A DNA stretch of 64,000 nt from Hamiltosporidium tvaerminnensis (taxonomy: Eukaryota > Microsporidia > Dubosqiidae): assembly GCA_022605425.2 (NCBI GenBank), contig JAKIMF020000001.1:2482501-2546500 (forward strand), written 5' to 3'. Made by a program: the position numbers and the translations under genes. The notes below the pieces were generated by a model. The model did not search any database. It was not told the DNA's origin and saw only the letters and a list, made by a program, of their open reading frames with translations. Below are positions 54,955 to 64,000 of this stretch, one piece after another (the stretch's first letter is position 1; each line of letters opens with the position of its first letter).

Positions 54955-56271
54955 ATGGGTAGTATTAAAGTTATCATGAAACTATTCAGAATTTATCTTT
55001 TTGCAGTATATTTGTTTGTCGAACTATCAGTTGGGAAAATGGATTTAACAAAAAAAGAAAAATATTTTTCACGAAAATGTCATAGTTTATATACAATCGA
55101 AACCATGAAATTTGAATATTTACCAAAAGCAATAGATTTTACATATTTTATCCTTTACCCAACTATTTCGATACATGCTTTTGAATCCATCTCGTCATAT
55201 TTACAATCAGGTATTTCAACAAAGTACGAACTTGTATTTTATCATCCTTACCGAAATTATGTCGGCAATTCATTTGAAATTATCTTTCAAAACTTTGAAT
55301 TGAACCGAATAAATAATGAATTTTGGTCATTTTCAAAATACAATAAATCAGGTTTCTTAAATATGGAAATTAGAAGAGAGAAATATAAAATATTTCGAAA
55401 GGAATTCCTTAAATATTTCTTAAAATTGTTTTTTTCGATCTTTAAAGTGGTTAATAGGCTATTTACTTATTCAAATTTAAATGGAATCGAGTTTCCAAAT
55501 ATTACAATAAATGATATAACGAACGGTATATCGAAAGAAATACCGGCTTATTATCAAAAAATACCTAATTTTTCAATTTTTAATCAAAATAGTTATGTTT
55601 GTCTGAAAATTTTCTCAGAAAATGTAGATTTGAATACAAGGATCGATAGAGAAAAAATTGTTGAACAATTTAATTTATTATTTAATGAATTTCCATCAAA
55701 GGTATGTTTTGGAATGTATATTAATTTTTTAACCAATATGAGCCAATCTGAAATACATAAAGCTCCAGATACGACCATGGAATCATGTAAAACTATAATT
55801 AACGATTATCGAATAATTTTTTCCGATAGTCATATTCTAGAAAATATCGAAGGGAAAATTTCGGTTGCAAAAAGGCTATTTAATTTCGAAAAATCTGATT
55901 ACACTTTCAAATATGAACATTTTTTTACTTCAAACAAACTTCAGCGTTCTGATTATAAGTTTTATATTTTATTTCAAAGAAATACTAAAATATTTGAATT
56001 TAACTATAAATGGTACAATTCTTGTGATTTTAATCAGCAAAACAATTATTCTTCATTCTATATAGCTGTTTATATTTCATTTGATATATATTTAATAGAA
56101 TTTAAAGAATATAAGAATCAAAGATATTTCCATATCACCAAAGTAGAAAGTTCTAATCATAGAATAAAATACTTCGATAATGATAAACTATATTACAAGA
56201 GAAATGTAGTCGAAATAAGTCGATTTCTAGACAAAATAATTTTTTATCAAAGAGATGAATATTTAATTTAG
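54955..56271 (+). CDS. Secreted protein, two-member lineage-specific family (B)
   Basis: 438 residues; paralogue of the 435-residue protein at 4125-5432. A hydrophobic signal-peptide-like segment covers residues 8-26 (M-K-L-F-R-I-Y-L-F-A-V-Y-L-F-V), then comes a soluble Tyr/Phe/Asn-rich body. Shared anchors with family member A are R-K-C-x2-L-Y-T-x-E-T (about 42-52), V-F-Y-x-P (about 97-101), L-K-I-F-S-E (about 218-223) followed by E-Q-F-N-L-L-F, and a Phe/Tyr-rich end with a conserved R/S-x-F-L-(E/D)-(E/K). Cys residues are few and not arranged in an obvious disulfide motif. No known domain recognised. The two members sit about 50 kb apart in opposite orientation, both next to retroelement pieces. 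Confidence 0.8.
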   Translation: MGSIKVIMKLFRIYLFAVYLFVELSVGKMDLTKKEKYFSRKCHSLYTIETMKFEYLPKAIDFTYFILYPTISIHAFESISSYLQSGISTKYELVFYHPYRNYVGNSFEIIFQNFELNRINNEFWSFSKYNKSGFLNMEIRREKYKIFRKEFLKYFLKLFFSIFKVVNRLFTYSNLNGIEFPNITINDITNGISKEIPAYYQKIPNFSIFNQNSYVCLKIFSENVDLNTRIDREKIVEQFNLLFNEFPSKVCFGMYINFLTNMSQSEIHKAPDTTMESCKTIINDYRIIFSDSHILENIEGKISVAKRLFNFEKSDYTFKYEHFFTSNKLQRSDYKFYILFQRNTKIFEFNYKWYNSCDFNQQNNYSSFYIAVYISFDIYLIEFKEYKNQRYFHITKVESSNHRIKYFDNDKLYYKRNVVEISRFLDKIIFYQRDEYLI

Positions 56272-56814
56272 ATTTGGACAATCAATTTTTAAGAATAATA
56301 AAGATATTTTAATTTAAAGGTTTATTTATGAATCGTTGTTTTAATTGATTATTTAATAGATCAGTAATATTGAGTTATTTTTTTTAAACCGCATTTCTAT
56401 TATAAATATTTGATTAAACTTTCAAAGCTCTGTAAAATTTAAATACAAAACATAATTTGAATTCAATCAAAAATTTAATTTATCAAAAATATTTGTATCG
56501 CTACCTGGTATTTCATATACTCTAAATATACTAAAAAGCATCTGAAAAATATACTCAATCTTTTATGTATATCTTAATTGATAAAAAAAAACATATTAAA
56601 ACATTTATGTGATATGGAAGGTTGAATCAAAATTTTCTCAGACTAACAAACTTATTGAAAACTTGAATGGGTTTTTATCAATTTTTTGATCTAAAAAGAA
56701 GAGTAAATAATAACTATTTAGTTTATAAAATAGAGAAACAGTATAAAAATAAAATCGTGCAATAAAATTACTAAAGAATCAAATTACGAAATTCAAAATT
56801 AAATATATTCAATA
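56272..56814. other. AT-rich spacer
   Basis: 3' flank of the secreted-family gene; nothing identified. Confidence 0.5.
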
Positions 56815-57060
56815 ATATGAAACAATGGTAGGACACCTGCTAAGAATGGAGAGATATTGCATGCCTTCCAAAGCTTTGAACCATATACCAGTCGGGAAAA
56901 GGAATGTGGCAATACCTAAGACTCGCTGGATTGATCAAATCAAAAAGACCCCCCGGCTTCTGGGAGTAGAATACTGGTGGACTGTTGCGCTGGGAAGCGA
57001 CCGGTGGGCGACATTGATGAGGGAGGCCACGAATCGCGACGGGTTGTAGCACCGAGGATA
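56815..57060 (+). mobile_element. LINE 3' end with intact coding tail
   Basis: A G+C-rich island with an open frame (56825-57049, 74 codons) that reads V-G-H-L-L-R-M-E, P-S-K-A-L, G-K-R-N, P-K-T-R-W-I-D and S-D-R-W-A-T-L-M-R-E-A. This is the C-terminal signature of many LINE reverse transcriptase proteins (G-H-x-x-R-M, R-P-K-x-R-W). It ends GGTTGTAGCACCGAGGATAAATAAA, with the DRW..REA block lining up with the GGTGGG block of the other tails, which suggests that those are the last part of related elements. It is young compared with the relic at 43020-44260. Confidence 0.8.
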
Positions 57061-58202
57061 AATAAATTTCGAAACAGCGCATTTTTATAGTTTCCCAAAT
57101 ATTTTTATTTTTAATTCCCAAAACTTATTCTTATAATATTAAAGCTTATCTCAAAATATCAAAATCCTGCTGCGCTATCTAATTCTAATATTTAGATGAG
57201 CTTGTGGTGAATTAATTTTGCTTGAAATTTACGCACAAATCCATAGATTTTAATGAAGTATAAAAAAATTATGATTGCATTTAGTTTTTTTTTAAATGAG
57301 CAAACCCTGTATATAAATTATTATAAAAATTATATCCAAACATCAATTTTTACTATTGGTTAGTTACTTTAAGGACTAAAATTATAAAGAACCATTTTGA
57401 CAATACTTCCTGCATACTTCTTCTGTATATTTTTGTGATTTGTTTAATAATTAGAATATAATAAAATGAAAGATTTATTTGTACAAATTACAAATCGTAA
57501 TATAGTTAGTTATGTGAAATCTGATTGGATATGCAATAATATTTTTAACAAATTTATGTCTATTTTTATATACGCCGTTTTCATAGACATTTTTCTGTTT
57601 TTATTGTGGAAGCACGATTCTCTTATATAATCCAAATCTCAAAACAAACTTATACGAAAATCCTTCGACCAATACTTTACGCAAAAATAGATAAATTAAT
57701 GGATTTTTTATGAATTTACTCTGATGTATTTAGTCACAGAATAATTAATTATTTTTAAATTTTTTATATTTCAAAATAGAAAAATATTTATAAATCTTCT
57801 TCTGCAATCTCTAATTTGATGATAGCTATAACTTTACAGATGTTTTATCGTTCAAATTAAGTTTAAATGCACTATGTTATATATTACGGGTTGTTTTTCA
57901 CATTAAAAATAGATTTGTTGCATATATTACAGATTATATTTGATTCATTCAAAGTATAATCTTTATTAAAAATTTAATTAGTTTTTATTTCTTATATTTC
58001 GAAGCATCTGATACAAAATCTATGGATTTGAATAGATACAAGATTAGAATTGCGAATAATTTTTCAGTTTACTAAATTATTCTAAATATTTGAAACAATA
58101 GACAAATGCTTGGAATTTATTGTAAAATAATGAATTTTTAATCTCAAAATCGAGATATTGAAGGAATATAAATAAAAATTAAGAATATAAAAATGACATT
58201 TA
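57061..58202. other. AT-rich spacer
   Basis: A 54-codon frame from 57466 (plus) with one hydrophobic segment is too short and unsupported to call. Confidence 0.45.
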
Positions 58203-58682
58203 TTACTCGTCTTCTGCTGCAGCCAAACTGGGTGGAACTTGACTTAATAAATCCATTTTTGATACAGGGGCTTCTTCCATATCTTCACCAAGGAAGCTAC
58301 CACTAGCGGGTCCTCCTTGCATTTCAAAAAGCTTACTTTTGCTTTTTTCTTTTTCGCCTTCATCTTTTTTGGTTGATTCTTTTTTTGCTTTGGATTTCTT
58401 GTCTGGGATTTCTTCTGCTTCTGCATCTGCATCTGCTTCAGCAGCTGCTGCTAATTTAGATCCTTTTCCTTCCTTTCCTTCTTTTTTATCAGATTCTTTT
58501 CCTGTTTCTTGGGCAAGTTTGGAAGTTTCTTTTCCTTCCTTTTTCTTGGCTTCAGCCTTCTCCTTTTTGGCGCCTGCAAGCCAAGATGGTCTCAATTTCT
58601 GAGCTGCAAGTTGTTGCCTTGGACTTAATTTTGCGAAAGCATATAATGCAAATCCTATAACTATGATAAAAATACGGTTCAT
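58203..58682 (-). CDS. Secreted lysine/alanine/glutamate-rich protein
   Basis: 159 residues from ATG at 58682 (the frame extends upstream only through TTG). Residues 1-17 are a signal peptide with a likely cleavage after A-F-A. The mature part is low-complexity and highly charged: Lys/Glu repeats (A-K-K-E-K-A-E-A-K-K-K-E, K-K-E-G-K-E-G-K), an Ala/Asp/Glu run (A-A-A-A-E-A-D-A-D-A-E-A-E) and a short acidic, Gly/Pro-containing end. Codon use is far richer in G and C than the neighbours, a sign of high expression or of recent low-complexity growth. No domain. By analogy with other Lys-rich secreted microsporidian proteins it could belong to the spore wall or polar tube, but nothing in the sequence proves it. 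Confidence 0.75.
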   Translation of the reverse strand: MNRIFIIVIGFALYAFAKLSPRQQLAAQKLRPSWLAGAKKEKAEAKKKEGKETSKLAQETGKESDKKEGKEGKGSKLAAAAEADADAEAEEIPDKKSKAKKESTKKDEGEKEKSKSKLFEMQGGPASGSFLGEDMEEAPVSKMDLLSQVPPSLAAAEDE

Positions 58683-60025
58683 TGTTTTGCCATTTTTACA
58701 CAATTAAATACTTTTAAATAAAACATTGTTTTAAATTATGATTTCATGTTTCTCATTATTTCATTCTTTATTCGCTTATCACATAATTTTTTGGAACAAG
58801 TTTCAGTATAATTCAATTTCCTTGACATTGTTGCTATCTTTTGTTGATTATTTACCAAAACTAGTTTTATTGTTGATTTAAAACATTAGAATCCAATTTT
58901 TTCACTTCATATTATATTTGCTCGAATTTTTGTAGAATACTTTTCTAAAAATATCTAATAAAAGTTCTGCTTTGATAGTGTTATAGATTTGAATTCGAAA
59001 AAATATTCGCACATTTTTCTTTTTTAAATTTCATAATCAAACCTAATATTTAATTTTGAATCTATTGTTTTAGATAAAAATGATGTGTCTTTAAACTTTT
59101 GATCTGATAAATACATATTTAAACCAATTGAATTCAAAGTATTCAAAAGAATAATTCTTGAACTTTTAATCTAAATTTGTGTTTAAAATATTCTATAAAA
59201 TAGATTCAATATAATCTAATATTTGACGCATCAGAACTCTTTTATATAAAAGCAATCACATTGTAAAATTTAAGAAAAAAATATCCTGACTCAAATATTT
59301 GCTCAGACTAATTTAATATATTTCTAAACAAGGCAATACTAAAGGAATAGTGATTACACCAATTTAATGCGGTCTGTTGTAAGAATCGAAAAAATTAAGA
59401 ATATATTTTGCTTACAAATGAATTAAACCCTATTTTTATATCTGATATTTGAAAACTCAATATATGATTGCTTGGATTAAATTAAAACAATATATCATAA
59501 GGGATAGATCTAAGTTCGAAAATTTCTCGATAGAATGGATCAATGAATCCAGTCGATGATATTCAAACAGACAGTTAAAACTATTTCTTTAATAAAACAC
59601 AGTGTTTAGAGCTATGATCCCATACGATGGTTTGGCAAGAAGATACGTGAGTTAGCATTAAAAGAGCTGACTTGACAGAAAAATATTCACAAATGTTTTA
59701 AAATAAAATGTATAAATAATTAAAATAGTAAATAAAATTAATTAAATAATAAAAATACTTTGGAGTCTAACTTGTTTTAAATATTATTGTCATTCTAAGT
59801 CATTTAAACCTTCTTATATCTCTTAATAGAGAGTTTTAATATTCTTTTTACTATCCATCCCGGTTAAACACATTTTTCTTGATTTTATCTTATATTCAGA
59901 CTTAAAGGTGATTGGTATTTATACTCCGTACTTGATTCTTTGTTACTTCGCAAATTAGATCCACTTGGTTGTAAGAATCTAGCCTAAGCTCTGAAATATT
60001 TATTTGAAATAGATGTTATATATAA
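58683..60025. other. AT-rich spacer
   Basis: No gene seen. The stretch 59810-60020 is slightly richer in G+C and lies just upstream of the truncated retroelement. Confidence 0.45.
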
Positions 60026-60027
60026 AA

Positions 60028-60872
60028 GAAAGCAACTCAATGTGAAAAAAGGCTAGGCCATGACTACACCAGACGGCATAATGAAGTGGTTAGATGCCTA
60101 CACTTACTTCTACTAAATAGATATAAGTTTAAGTCCTCAAAACGAATTAGGAGTCACTCAGTTCAAGAAATTCTTGATAATGAGTATGCAGAGATAAGAG
60201 TAGACACCAGAATAAAAACTGATGTTAAAATTCGGAATAACAGACCCAACATATTTATTTTAGATAAAAAGAAGAATAAGATAACACTCATTGAAGCAGG
60301 AATCACTTCCCAAGATTCACTTCAAATAGTTAAAACGGAAAAACTTAGGAAGTATGACCTGCTAGCCAATGAGTTGGGTCTTATTTATAGTGTAGTTTTG
60401 AGATAATCCCTTATGTGATGACCTGGGACGGTATTGTGACAAAATACCATAAATCTCATCTTAAAAGACTAGAAATACCCATAAATGTAGAAGCATGCAT
60501 TCAGTCTATAGTACTTAAGAAGACAGTCGAAACAATTTCCTTTGATCGACGAAGAGGACTTGAGTCAGGACTCAATGCCGAAGAGAGCTGGGAGAGAGCG
60601 TCAATGGGTGTTATTATGAGATCAGAGATGCATGAGGAGCCAACACTCTCTTTAAAAGAAGAGAAGAGAGAGGAAGATGGTGTAAAAAATTTTAAACCGA
60701 AAAATAAAGCACCCCTTATTTCACAAGGAGGAACCACTTTAGAGGAACCGACTAATAACATAAATAAAGAGTCGGATTTGAAAGAAGAGACAGAAGTGGT
60801 TAAAGAGGTAGAAGAAAACATGTAAAAAAAAATGGTAAAAATATTTTAACCCAGAATTTTATTAAATAAAAA
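60028..60872 (+). mobile_element. 5'-truncated, young copy of the R4/Dong-like element
   Basis: Plus strand. It starts inside the zinc knuckle (C-E-K-R-L-G-H-D-Y-T-R-R-H-N-E) and runs to the element's 3' end. Two open frames cover it, 60086-60406 (with N-R-P-N-I-F-I-L-D; the endonuclease signature is changed from RPD to RPN, and the Glu is kept as I-E-A-G) and 60415-60825 (M-T-W-D-G-I-V and on to V-E-E-N-M). They are separated by one frameshift near 60400. It is very similar to 5675-6500. The 3' end at about 60872 carries CCCAGAATTTTATTAAATAAA. Confidence 0.85.
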
Positions 60873-61129
60873 TATATAAAAGAATACGGTATAATTTAAA
60901 GATAGCATTGTCTAAAGCATAGAAAAAAGTAAAATAGTAAGAATTTTAAAAACAAATTATTAAATTTAAAATAATCGCTATCTTTTCAAAAATATTTTTC
61001 CAATTAAAATTAAGTTTATTACAAATAATTGATCCATCAACATATTTTTATTTTTAATTATCCAATTGAAATTATTTAAACGCAAAAAGGAGATTTGAAA
61101 ATCTAAAATATTGTTTTTAGTTAAAGTTC

Positions 61130-61585
61130 ATGAAAAAACTCGAAAGATACGTATGGAGTGTTACAGTTTTCATTGTACTTGGTATATCTTTATATATAAT
61201 TATTAAACAATTGACACCTAGAATAGGTGAACCAGATAATTTAACTATGGGGATGGCACTTACAGAAGTCTACAACAATTCACGGAAAGTTAAAAGTATT
61301 GGATTCGAGTTTTGTAAAATGTTAGAAGATGAAAAAGACAAAACATATTTAACAGAAATGTTCAACAAAATGAATTCTATGATGGGATTGCAAGCACAAG
61401 GATCTTCGAAAATAGAAAAATCCAATGTAGCAAATCTTAGAACTCACATTTACAAAATAATCGTATATCTTAAAGAGATAGAATCAAAACAATCTAAAGA
61501 AGGAAAAGTAAAATTAAATGATTTAAAATGTGCTATCTCCCAAGAAATTGCAAGTATTGAAAAATTGGATAGATTTACTGATTAA
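61130..61585 (+). CDS. Single-pass membrane protein, unknown
   Basis: 151 residues. One membrane span at about 9-27 (V-W-S-V-T-V-F-I-V-L-G-I-S-L-Y-I-I-I), preceded by K-K-L-E-R, and then a soluble helical region of about 120 residues with many Lys, Glu and Met (M-F-N-K-M-N-S-M-M-G-L). It could be a signal-anchored protein. There is no CCC/GGG motif at the ATG. No homologue recognised. Start codon chosen as the first ATG of the frame. Confidence 0.65.
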   Translation: MKKLERYVWSVTVFIVLGISLYIIIKQLTPRIGEPDNLTMGMALTEVYNNSRKVKSIGFEFCKMLEDEKDKTYLTEMFNKMNSMMGLQAQGSSKIEKSNVANLRTHIYKIIVYLKEIESKQSKEGKVKLNDLKCAISQEIASIEKLDRFTD

Positions 61586-62056
61586 TCTTCTGTAAATAAG
61601 TTTAATTGTACTTTATTTCTAAAAATAGCAAAATTAGATATTTTAAAAACTATTTATATCTTTATTGTCAATAAAATTTAAATGTTTTTTTGTAATTTTT
61701 TTATTTCGTTTCAGTGGTAGCTGAATTTTCCAGTTAAAATATATTTTTATAATATAACATTAAATATCGGAATGAATAAATGACTTATATGACGCCTGAA
61801 CCTCTTCAAGGTTTGTAGCAGTACAAAGTAAGTAAGTATTTGATATCGAAAATATTTACTTATTTAGTAAATCAAACAAATATAAATTATTATCTTAAAT
61901 ATTTTGATTGATTGTAGAAGAACTTAAAACGCAATTTAATTATAAAAAATTTTGCAAATTAAACGTAAATAAATCGCAGAAAATAAATTGTGGTTTGAAT
62001 ATAAATGAATCAAAATAAAAATATTGCTTCTCTAGATGGAACCTTATATCTTCATT
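61586..62056. other. Spacer
   Basis: The patch 61790-61845 (GACGCCTGAACCTCTTCAAG then GTTTGTAGCAGTACAAAGTAAGTAAGTA) has the look of a LINE tail ending in a short tandem repeat, but it aligns poorly with the other tails. Confidence 0.35.
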
Positions 62057-62884
62057 TTATTCTGTAAAATTCTTAATCATAGTTTTATCTTTCATATTCT
62101 CTACAATTTTTAAATATTCATCATAACTTATGTCAAAAATAAAATGATCGAGTGAGTTTAAAGATGTTGAGATTTCAGATTCAATATAAAGATCATTTTT
62201 ATAGTTTTTAAGACCAACTGCTCCAAGTTTTATAGCAAAAGACATATAAAATATATTTTCTACGGTTTTTGAAAACGAATTTGGGTCAATAATTAATTCA
62301 AAAAATGAAATTTTTTTATGTTTTTTTAAAATTTGCTTTACATTTTTAATATATCGAAGAGTTCCTTCATCTTCGTCGACTAATGTTGATATTGCAGGCT
62401 TAAGTGGTACAGAATTATCAAAATAATTTTGTGTGGCTCGTGTTCTTAATTTATTTTGTGCGGTCTCTGAAGAAAGAACAGGATAATTATAAAAAGTGAT
62501 ACCAAGATAATTTTTATGTGTTTTTTTAAGGAAATTTAGAAATTCATTATTTTCTGATTCTAAATGCTCGGAATATAATTTTATGAACCCAGAAGTGGTT
62601 ATGTTATTAGATCTATAATCCTTTTCAAGTGTAGCAGAAGATATTTTGGTTGATACGTTCATTACACGAGCATCAAGTTTCATTTCTTGTGGCATTTTCA
62701 CTCGTTTAAATAGTTTTTCAGATTTTTCTAAAAATGAATCCAAATTTTTATATTCATTTTCGATTATTTCATCTTTTTTGGTTGTCATTTCAAATAGAAT
62801 GTCGCAATATTTCTCTTGAATATCATCATAAGCAATTTGCTCGGACATATTTGGATCCGAATTAATTGAATTTTCATTTTCCAT
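62057..62884 (-). CDS. Nse4, kleisin subunit of the SMC5/6 complex
   Basis: 275 residues from ATG at 62884. Nse4 bridges the heads of Smc5 and Smc6 and is needed for DNA repair and chromosome segregation. The C-terminal domain is diagnostic: S-F-F-E-L-I-I-D-P-N-S-F-S-K-T-V-E-N-I-F-Y-M-S-F (about residues 194-217) is nearly the family consensus (F-F-x-F-V-I-D-P-x-S-F-x-x-T-V-E-N-x-F-Y-x-S-F). The N-terminal half (Y-D-D-I-Q-E-K-Y-C-D-I-L-F-E-M) fits the helix that binds the Smc5 neck. It is shorter than yeast Nse4 (about 400). The open frame continues upstream to 62977 without an ATG; that part would look like a membrane anchor but is not coding. CCC lies seven bases before the ATG. Confidence 0.92.
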   Translation of the reverse strand: MENENSINSDPNMSEQIAYDDIQEKYCDILFEMTTKKDEIIENEYKNLDSFLEKSEKLFKRVKMPQEMKLDARVMNVSTKISSATLEKDYRSNNITTSGFIKLYSEHLESENNEFLNFLKKTHKNYLGITFYNYPVLSSETAQNKLRTRATQNYFDNSVPLKPAISTLVDEDEGTLRYIKNVKQILKKHKKISFFELIIDPNSFSKTVENIFYMSFAIKLGAVGLKNYKNDLYIESEISTSLNSLDHFIFDISYDEYLKIVENMKDKTMIKNFTE

Positions 62885-63223
62885 TTGAAAAGGGCTCCAA
62901 ATACACAAAATGCAGTTTAATAAAATGTTAGTCAATAAAAAAGCAATTTTTTTTATTTTTCTTTCACTTCTTCTCACTTTCTATATTAAAAAATTAGAAA
63001 AATTATTTTTTTTAAATATTACGATGAAGCGATTGAAATTTGAGATAAACCGAAGAAAAAAAACAAAATATCGCTCAACCCAGCGATTTAAATAAATTTT
63101 AAAGAATAGGTTTTAAAAATAAAATAAAATAAAAATTTCTTCTTTTACTAGAACTTCGATATAAATAAAAAAATAGAAGCGATAAAAAAATCTAACAAAT
63201 AAATTTATAAAAACAATAAAATA
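62885..63223. other. AT-rich intergenic region
   Basis: 340 bases between the TBCC and Nse4 genes, both on the minus strand. A CCC motif (62892-62894) belongs to Nse4. Confidence 0.5.
62892..62894 (-). promoter_or_regulatory. CCC-type motif that decides the Nse4 start
   Basis: Minus strand GAGCCCTTTTCAAATGG; the motif sits seven bases before the ATG at 62884 and falls inside the spurious upstream extension of the frame. Confidence 0.55.
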
Positions 63224-63802
63224 TTAAATTGGATTACTAAAATCGAATATACGATTGTAAAGATTATTTTTAGTTTCCATTCCTTGAACAAAAAGTTGTT
63301 CCGTACAAATATCTTGAGACTCTTCGATAAACACACCTGTGGTAACATAAATTTCTAAATATATTCTTACACATCTATAAAGTCTTATCTGATGACTTAT
63401 ACATTTAAATTTACAATTTATACAATTTTTTATAAAAATACTGCCTTTTACTCTAAAAAATGTAAATTCAACGTTTTCACAATTTTCAATGCAAACTTCT
63501 TCACAATTATTTATCTGATATTCCAAATCTTTAAGTGAGGAAATATAAATTTTATTGTTTAATTTATTTTGGAAATTATTTTCTATTTTAAAAAACTCTC
63601 TTTTATTTTTTTCCAAACAAATTTCTATTTCTTTGCTTAAAGATTTATATGAGGTTTTGAATTTTAATATTTTTTCTTTTAATATCTTTCTGCTGTATTC
63701 TACCTTTTCATTTAATAGTTTGGTTTCCAATTTTTGTATTAATAATTTACAATTTTCAGAATCACCGGAATTTAAATATTCGTTGAATTTATTTTCTTCC
63801 AT
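63224..63802 (-). CDS. Tubulin-binding cofactor C-like protein (TBCC domain)
   Basis: 192 residues. The N-terminal 90 residues are helical and charged (spectrin-like part of TBCC, which binds tubulin cofactors). Residues about 95-185 are the beta-helical TBCC domain: I-F-I-K-N-C-I-N-C-K-F (about 127-137), Q-I-R-L-Y-R-C (about 143-149) including the conserved Q-x-R for stimulating GTP hydrolysis by tubulin, then V-F-I-E-E-S as the later repeat. It acts in the last step of tubulin dimer assembly. Human TBCC has about 346 residues, so this is a trimmed form. CCC lies 11 bases before the ATG. Confidence 0.85.
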   Translation of the reverse strand: MEENKFNEYLNSGDSENCKLLIQKLETKLLNEKVEYSRKILKEKILKFKTSYKSLSKEIEICLEKNKREFFKIENNFQNKLNNKIYISSLKDLEYQINNCEEVCIENCENVEFTFFRVKGSIFIKNCINCKFKCISHQIRLYRCVRIYLEIYVTTGVFIEESQDICTEQLFVQGMETKNNLYNRIFDFSNPI

Positions 63803-63813
63803 TTAAAAATTCT

Positions 63814-63816
63814 GGG
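63814..63816 (-). promoter_or_regulatory. CCC-type start-proximal motif
   Basis: Minus strand GTCCCAGAATTTTTAAATGG, in the 31-base gap between the TBCC start and the stop of the next gene. Confidence 0.45.
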
Positions 63817-63833
63817 ACAAAATATTTTTATTT

Positions 63834-64000
63834 TCAAATACGTGTAAATTGTTTATATATTAATTCATATTTCGAGTCGCTTTTTATTCCGAAAATAAAT
63901 TCTTTGAATAAAATCATATTTCTGTCTTCTTTAATATCGTTATTTATGTCTATCTTCTTGGTAATTTTAATATTTGACATAATGTCTGAAATCAAGTATT
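63834..64000 (-). CDS. 3' end of an unidentified gene, running off the window
   Basis: An open minus-strand frame enters at the right edge and ends in TGA at 63834-63836. The last 54 or so residues include M-S-N-I-K-I-T-K-K-I-D-I-N-N and end with E-L-I-Y-K-Q-F-T-R-I. The amino-acid mix is protein-like, and the stop is only 31 bases from the start codon of the TBCC gene, which is downstream on the same strand. Whether the frame begins at the ATG inside the window (63981) or beyond the edge is unknown. Function unassigned. Confidence 0.5.
   Translation of the reverse strand, partial: YLISDIMSNIKITKKIDINNDIKEDRNMILFKEFIFGIKSDSKYELIYKQFTRI

Noticed and set aside
57466-57630. 54-codon plus-strand frame with a hydrophobic segment
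   Set aside because: Too short, no motif at its start and nothing conserved that I recognise.
58339-58602. Plus-strand frame of 87 codons, Ser/Phe-rich
   Set aside because: Antisense shadow of the Lys/Ala/Glu-rich secreted protein gene.
61790-61845. Possible LINE tail ending in an AAGT repeat
   Set aside because: The similarity to the other tails is limited to a GTTTGTAGCAGTAC-like stretch; not enough to call.
62885-62977. N-terminal extension of Nse4 that would look like a membrane anchor
   Set aside because: It begins with a non-ATG codon, is not expected in Nse4, and contains the CCC motif that precedes the ATG at 62884.
63806-63830. Similarity to the retroelement 3' end (AAAATTCTGGGACAAAATATTT)
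   Set aside because: It lies in the short gap before the TBCC gene and the match is about 20 AT-rich bases; more simply explained by the CCC start motif and base composition.

Overview
This window looks like nuclear DNA of a microsporidian with a large, gene-poor, extremely AT-rich genome. The evidence is compact, intron-free, strongly divergent eukaryotic genes (proteasome beta5, V-ATPase G, the spliceosomal Dib1/DIM1 protein, Dph6, TBCC, Nse4, a TFIIIC subunit, an IGHMBP2-type helicase), a run of C (or G) just upstream of most start codons as described for microsporidia, and long AT-rich spacers full of decayed retroelements. The species cannot be fixed from sequence alone; Hamiltosporidium, Edhazardia or Anncaliia-like genomes have this general style.

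Layout. 1-10 kb: a LINE 3' tail at the left edge, one member of a secreted two-member protein family (4125-5432, minus), a small foldback repeat, and a nearly complete non-LTR retrotransposon (about 5675-9400, minus) of the restriction-like-endonuclease (R2/R4-Dong) type, broken by three in-frame stops and one frameshift. 11-13.6 kb: a TFIIIC tau138-like subunit. 15.9-16.6 kb: a broken membrane-protein gene. 17-19.3 kb: a 5'-truncated retroelement copy and a dispersed repeat of unknown type. 19.8-24.2 kb: proteasome beta5 and V-ATPase G, separated by 3.4 kb of spacer. 24.7-28.1 kb: a very old relic of the same retroelement. 28.2-31.1 kb: Dib1/DIM1, a possible checkpoint-clamp-like protein and a coiled-coil/winged-helix protein. 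31.7-33 kb: a mosaic of retroelement pieces. 33.8-40.9 kb: SF1 helicase, a protein kinase with a signal peptide, and a short-chain dehydrogenase. 41-46 kb: a decayed gene and relics of two retroelement families. 46.5-52.8 kb: glucose-6-phosphate dehydrogenase, a TFIIB-like protein, a multispanning membrane protein and Dph6, with two minisatellites. 53.4-57.1 kb: a dispersed repeat copy, the second member of the secreted family, and a LINE tail. 58.2-64 kb: a lysine/alanine-rich secreted protein, a retroelement 3' end, a single-pass membrane protein, Nse4 (SMC5/6 kleisin), TBCC and the 3' end of another gene.

Most conserved genes serve core nuclear or cytosolic processes (tRNA/5S transcription, splicing, proteolysis, genome stability, tubulin folding, translation-factor modification). 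The lineage-specific genes are mainly secreted or membrane proteins, including a kinase with an apparent export signal and two paralogous secreted proteins; these are the best candidates for host-interaction roles. Housekeeping genes tend to carry CCC just before the ATG, while the three clearest signal-peptide genes carry GGG. I saw no convincing tRNA, rRNA, CRISPR array or spliceosomal intron, but this was a reading by eye, so small RNAs could be missed.
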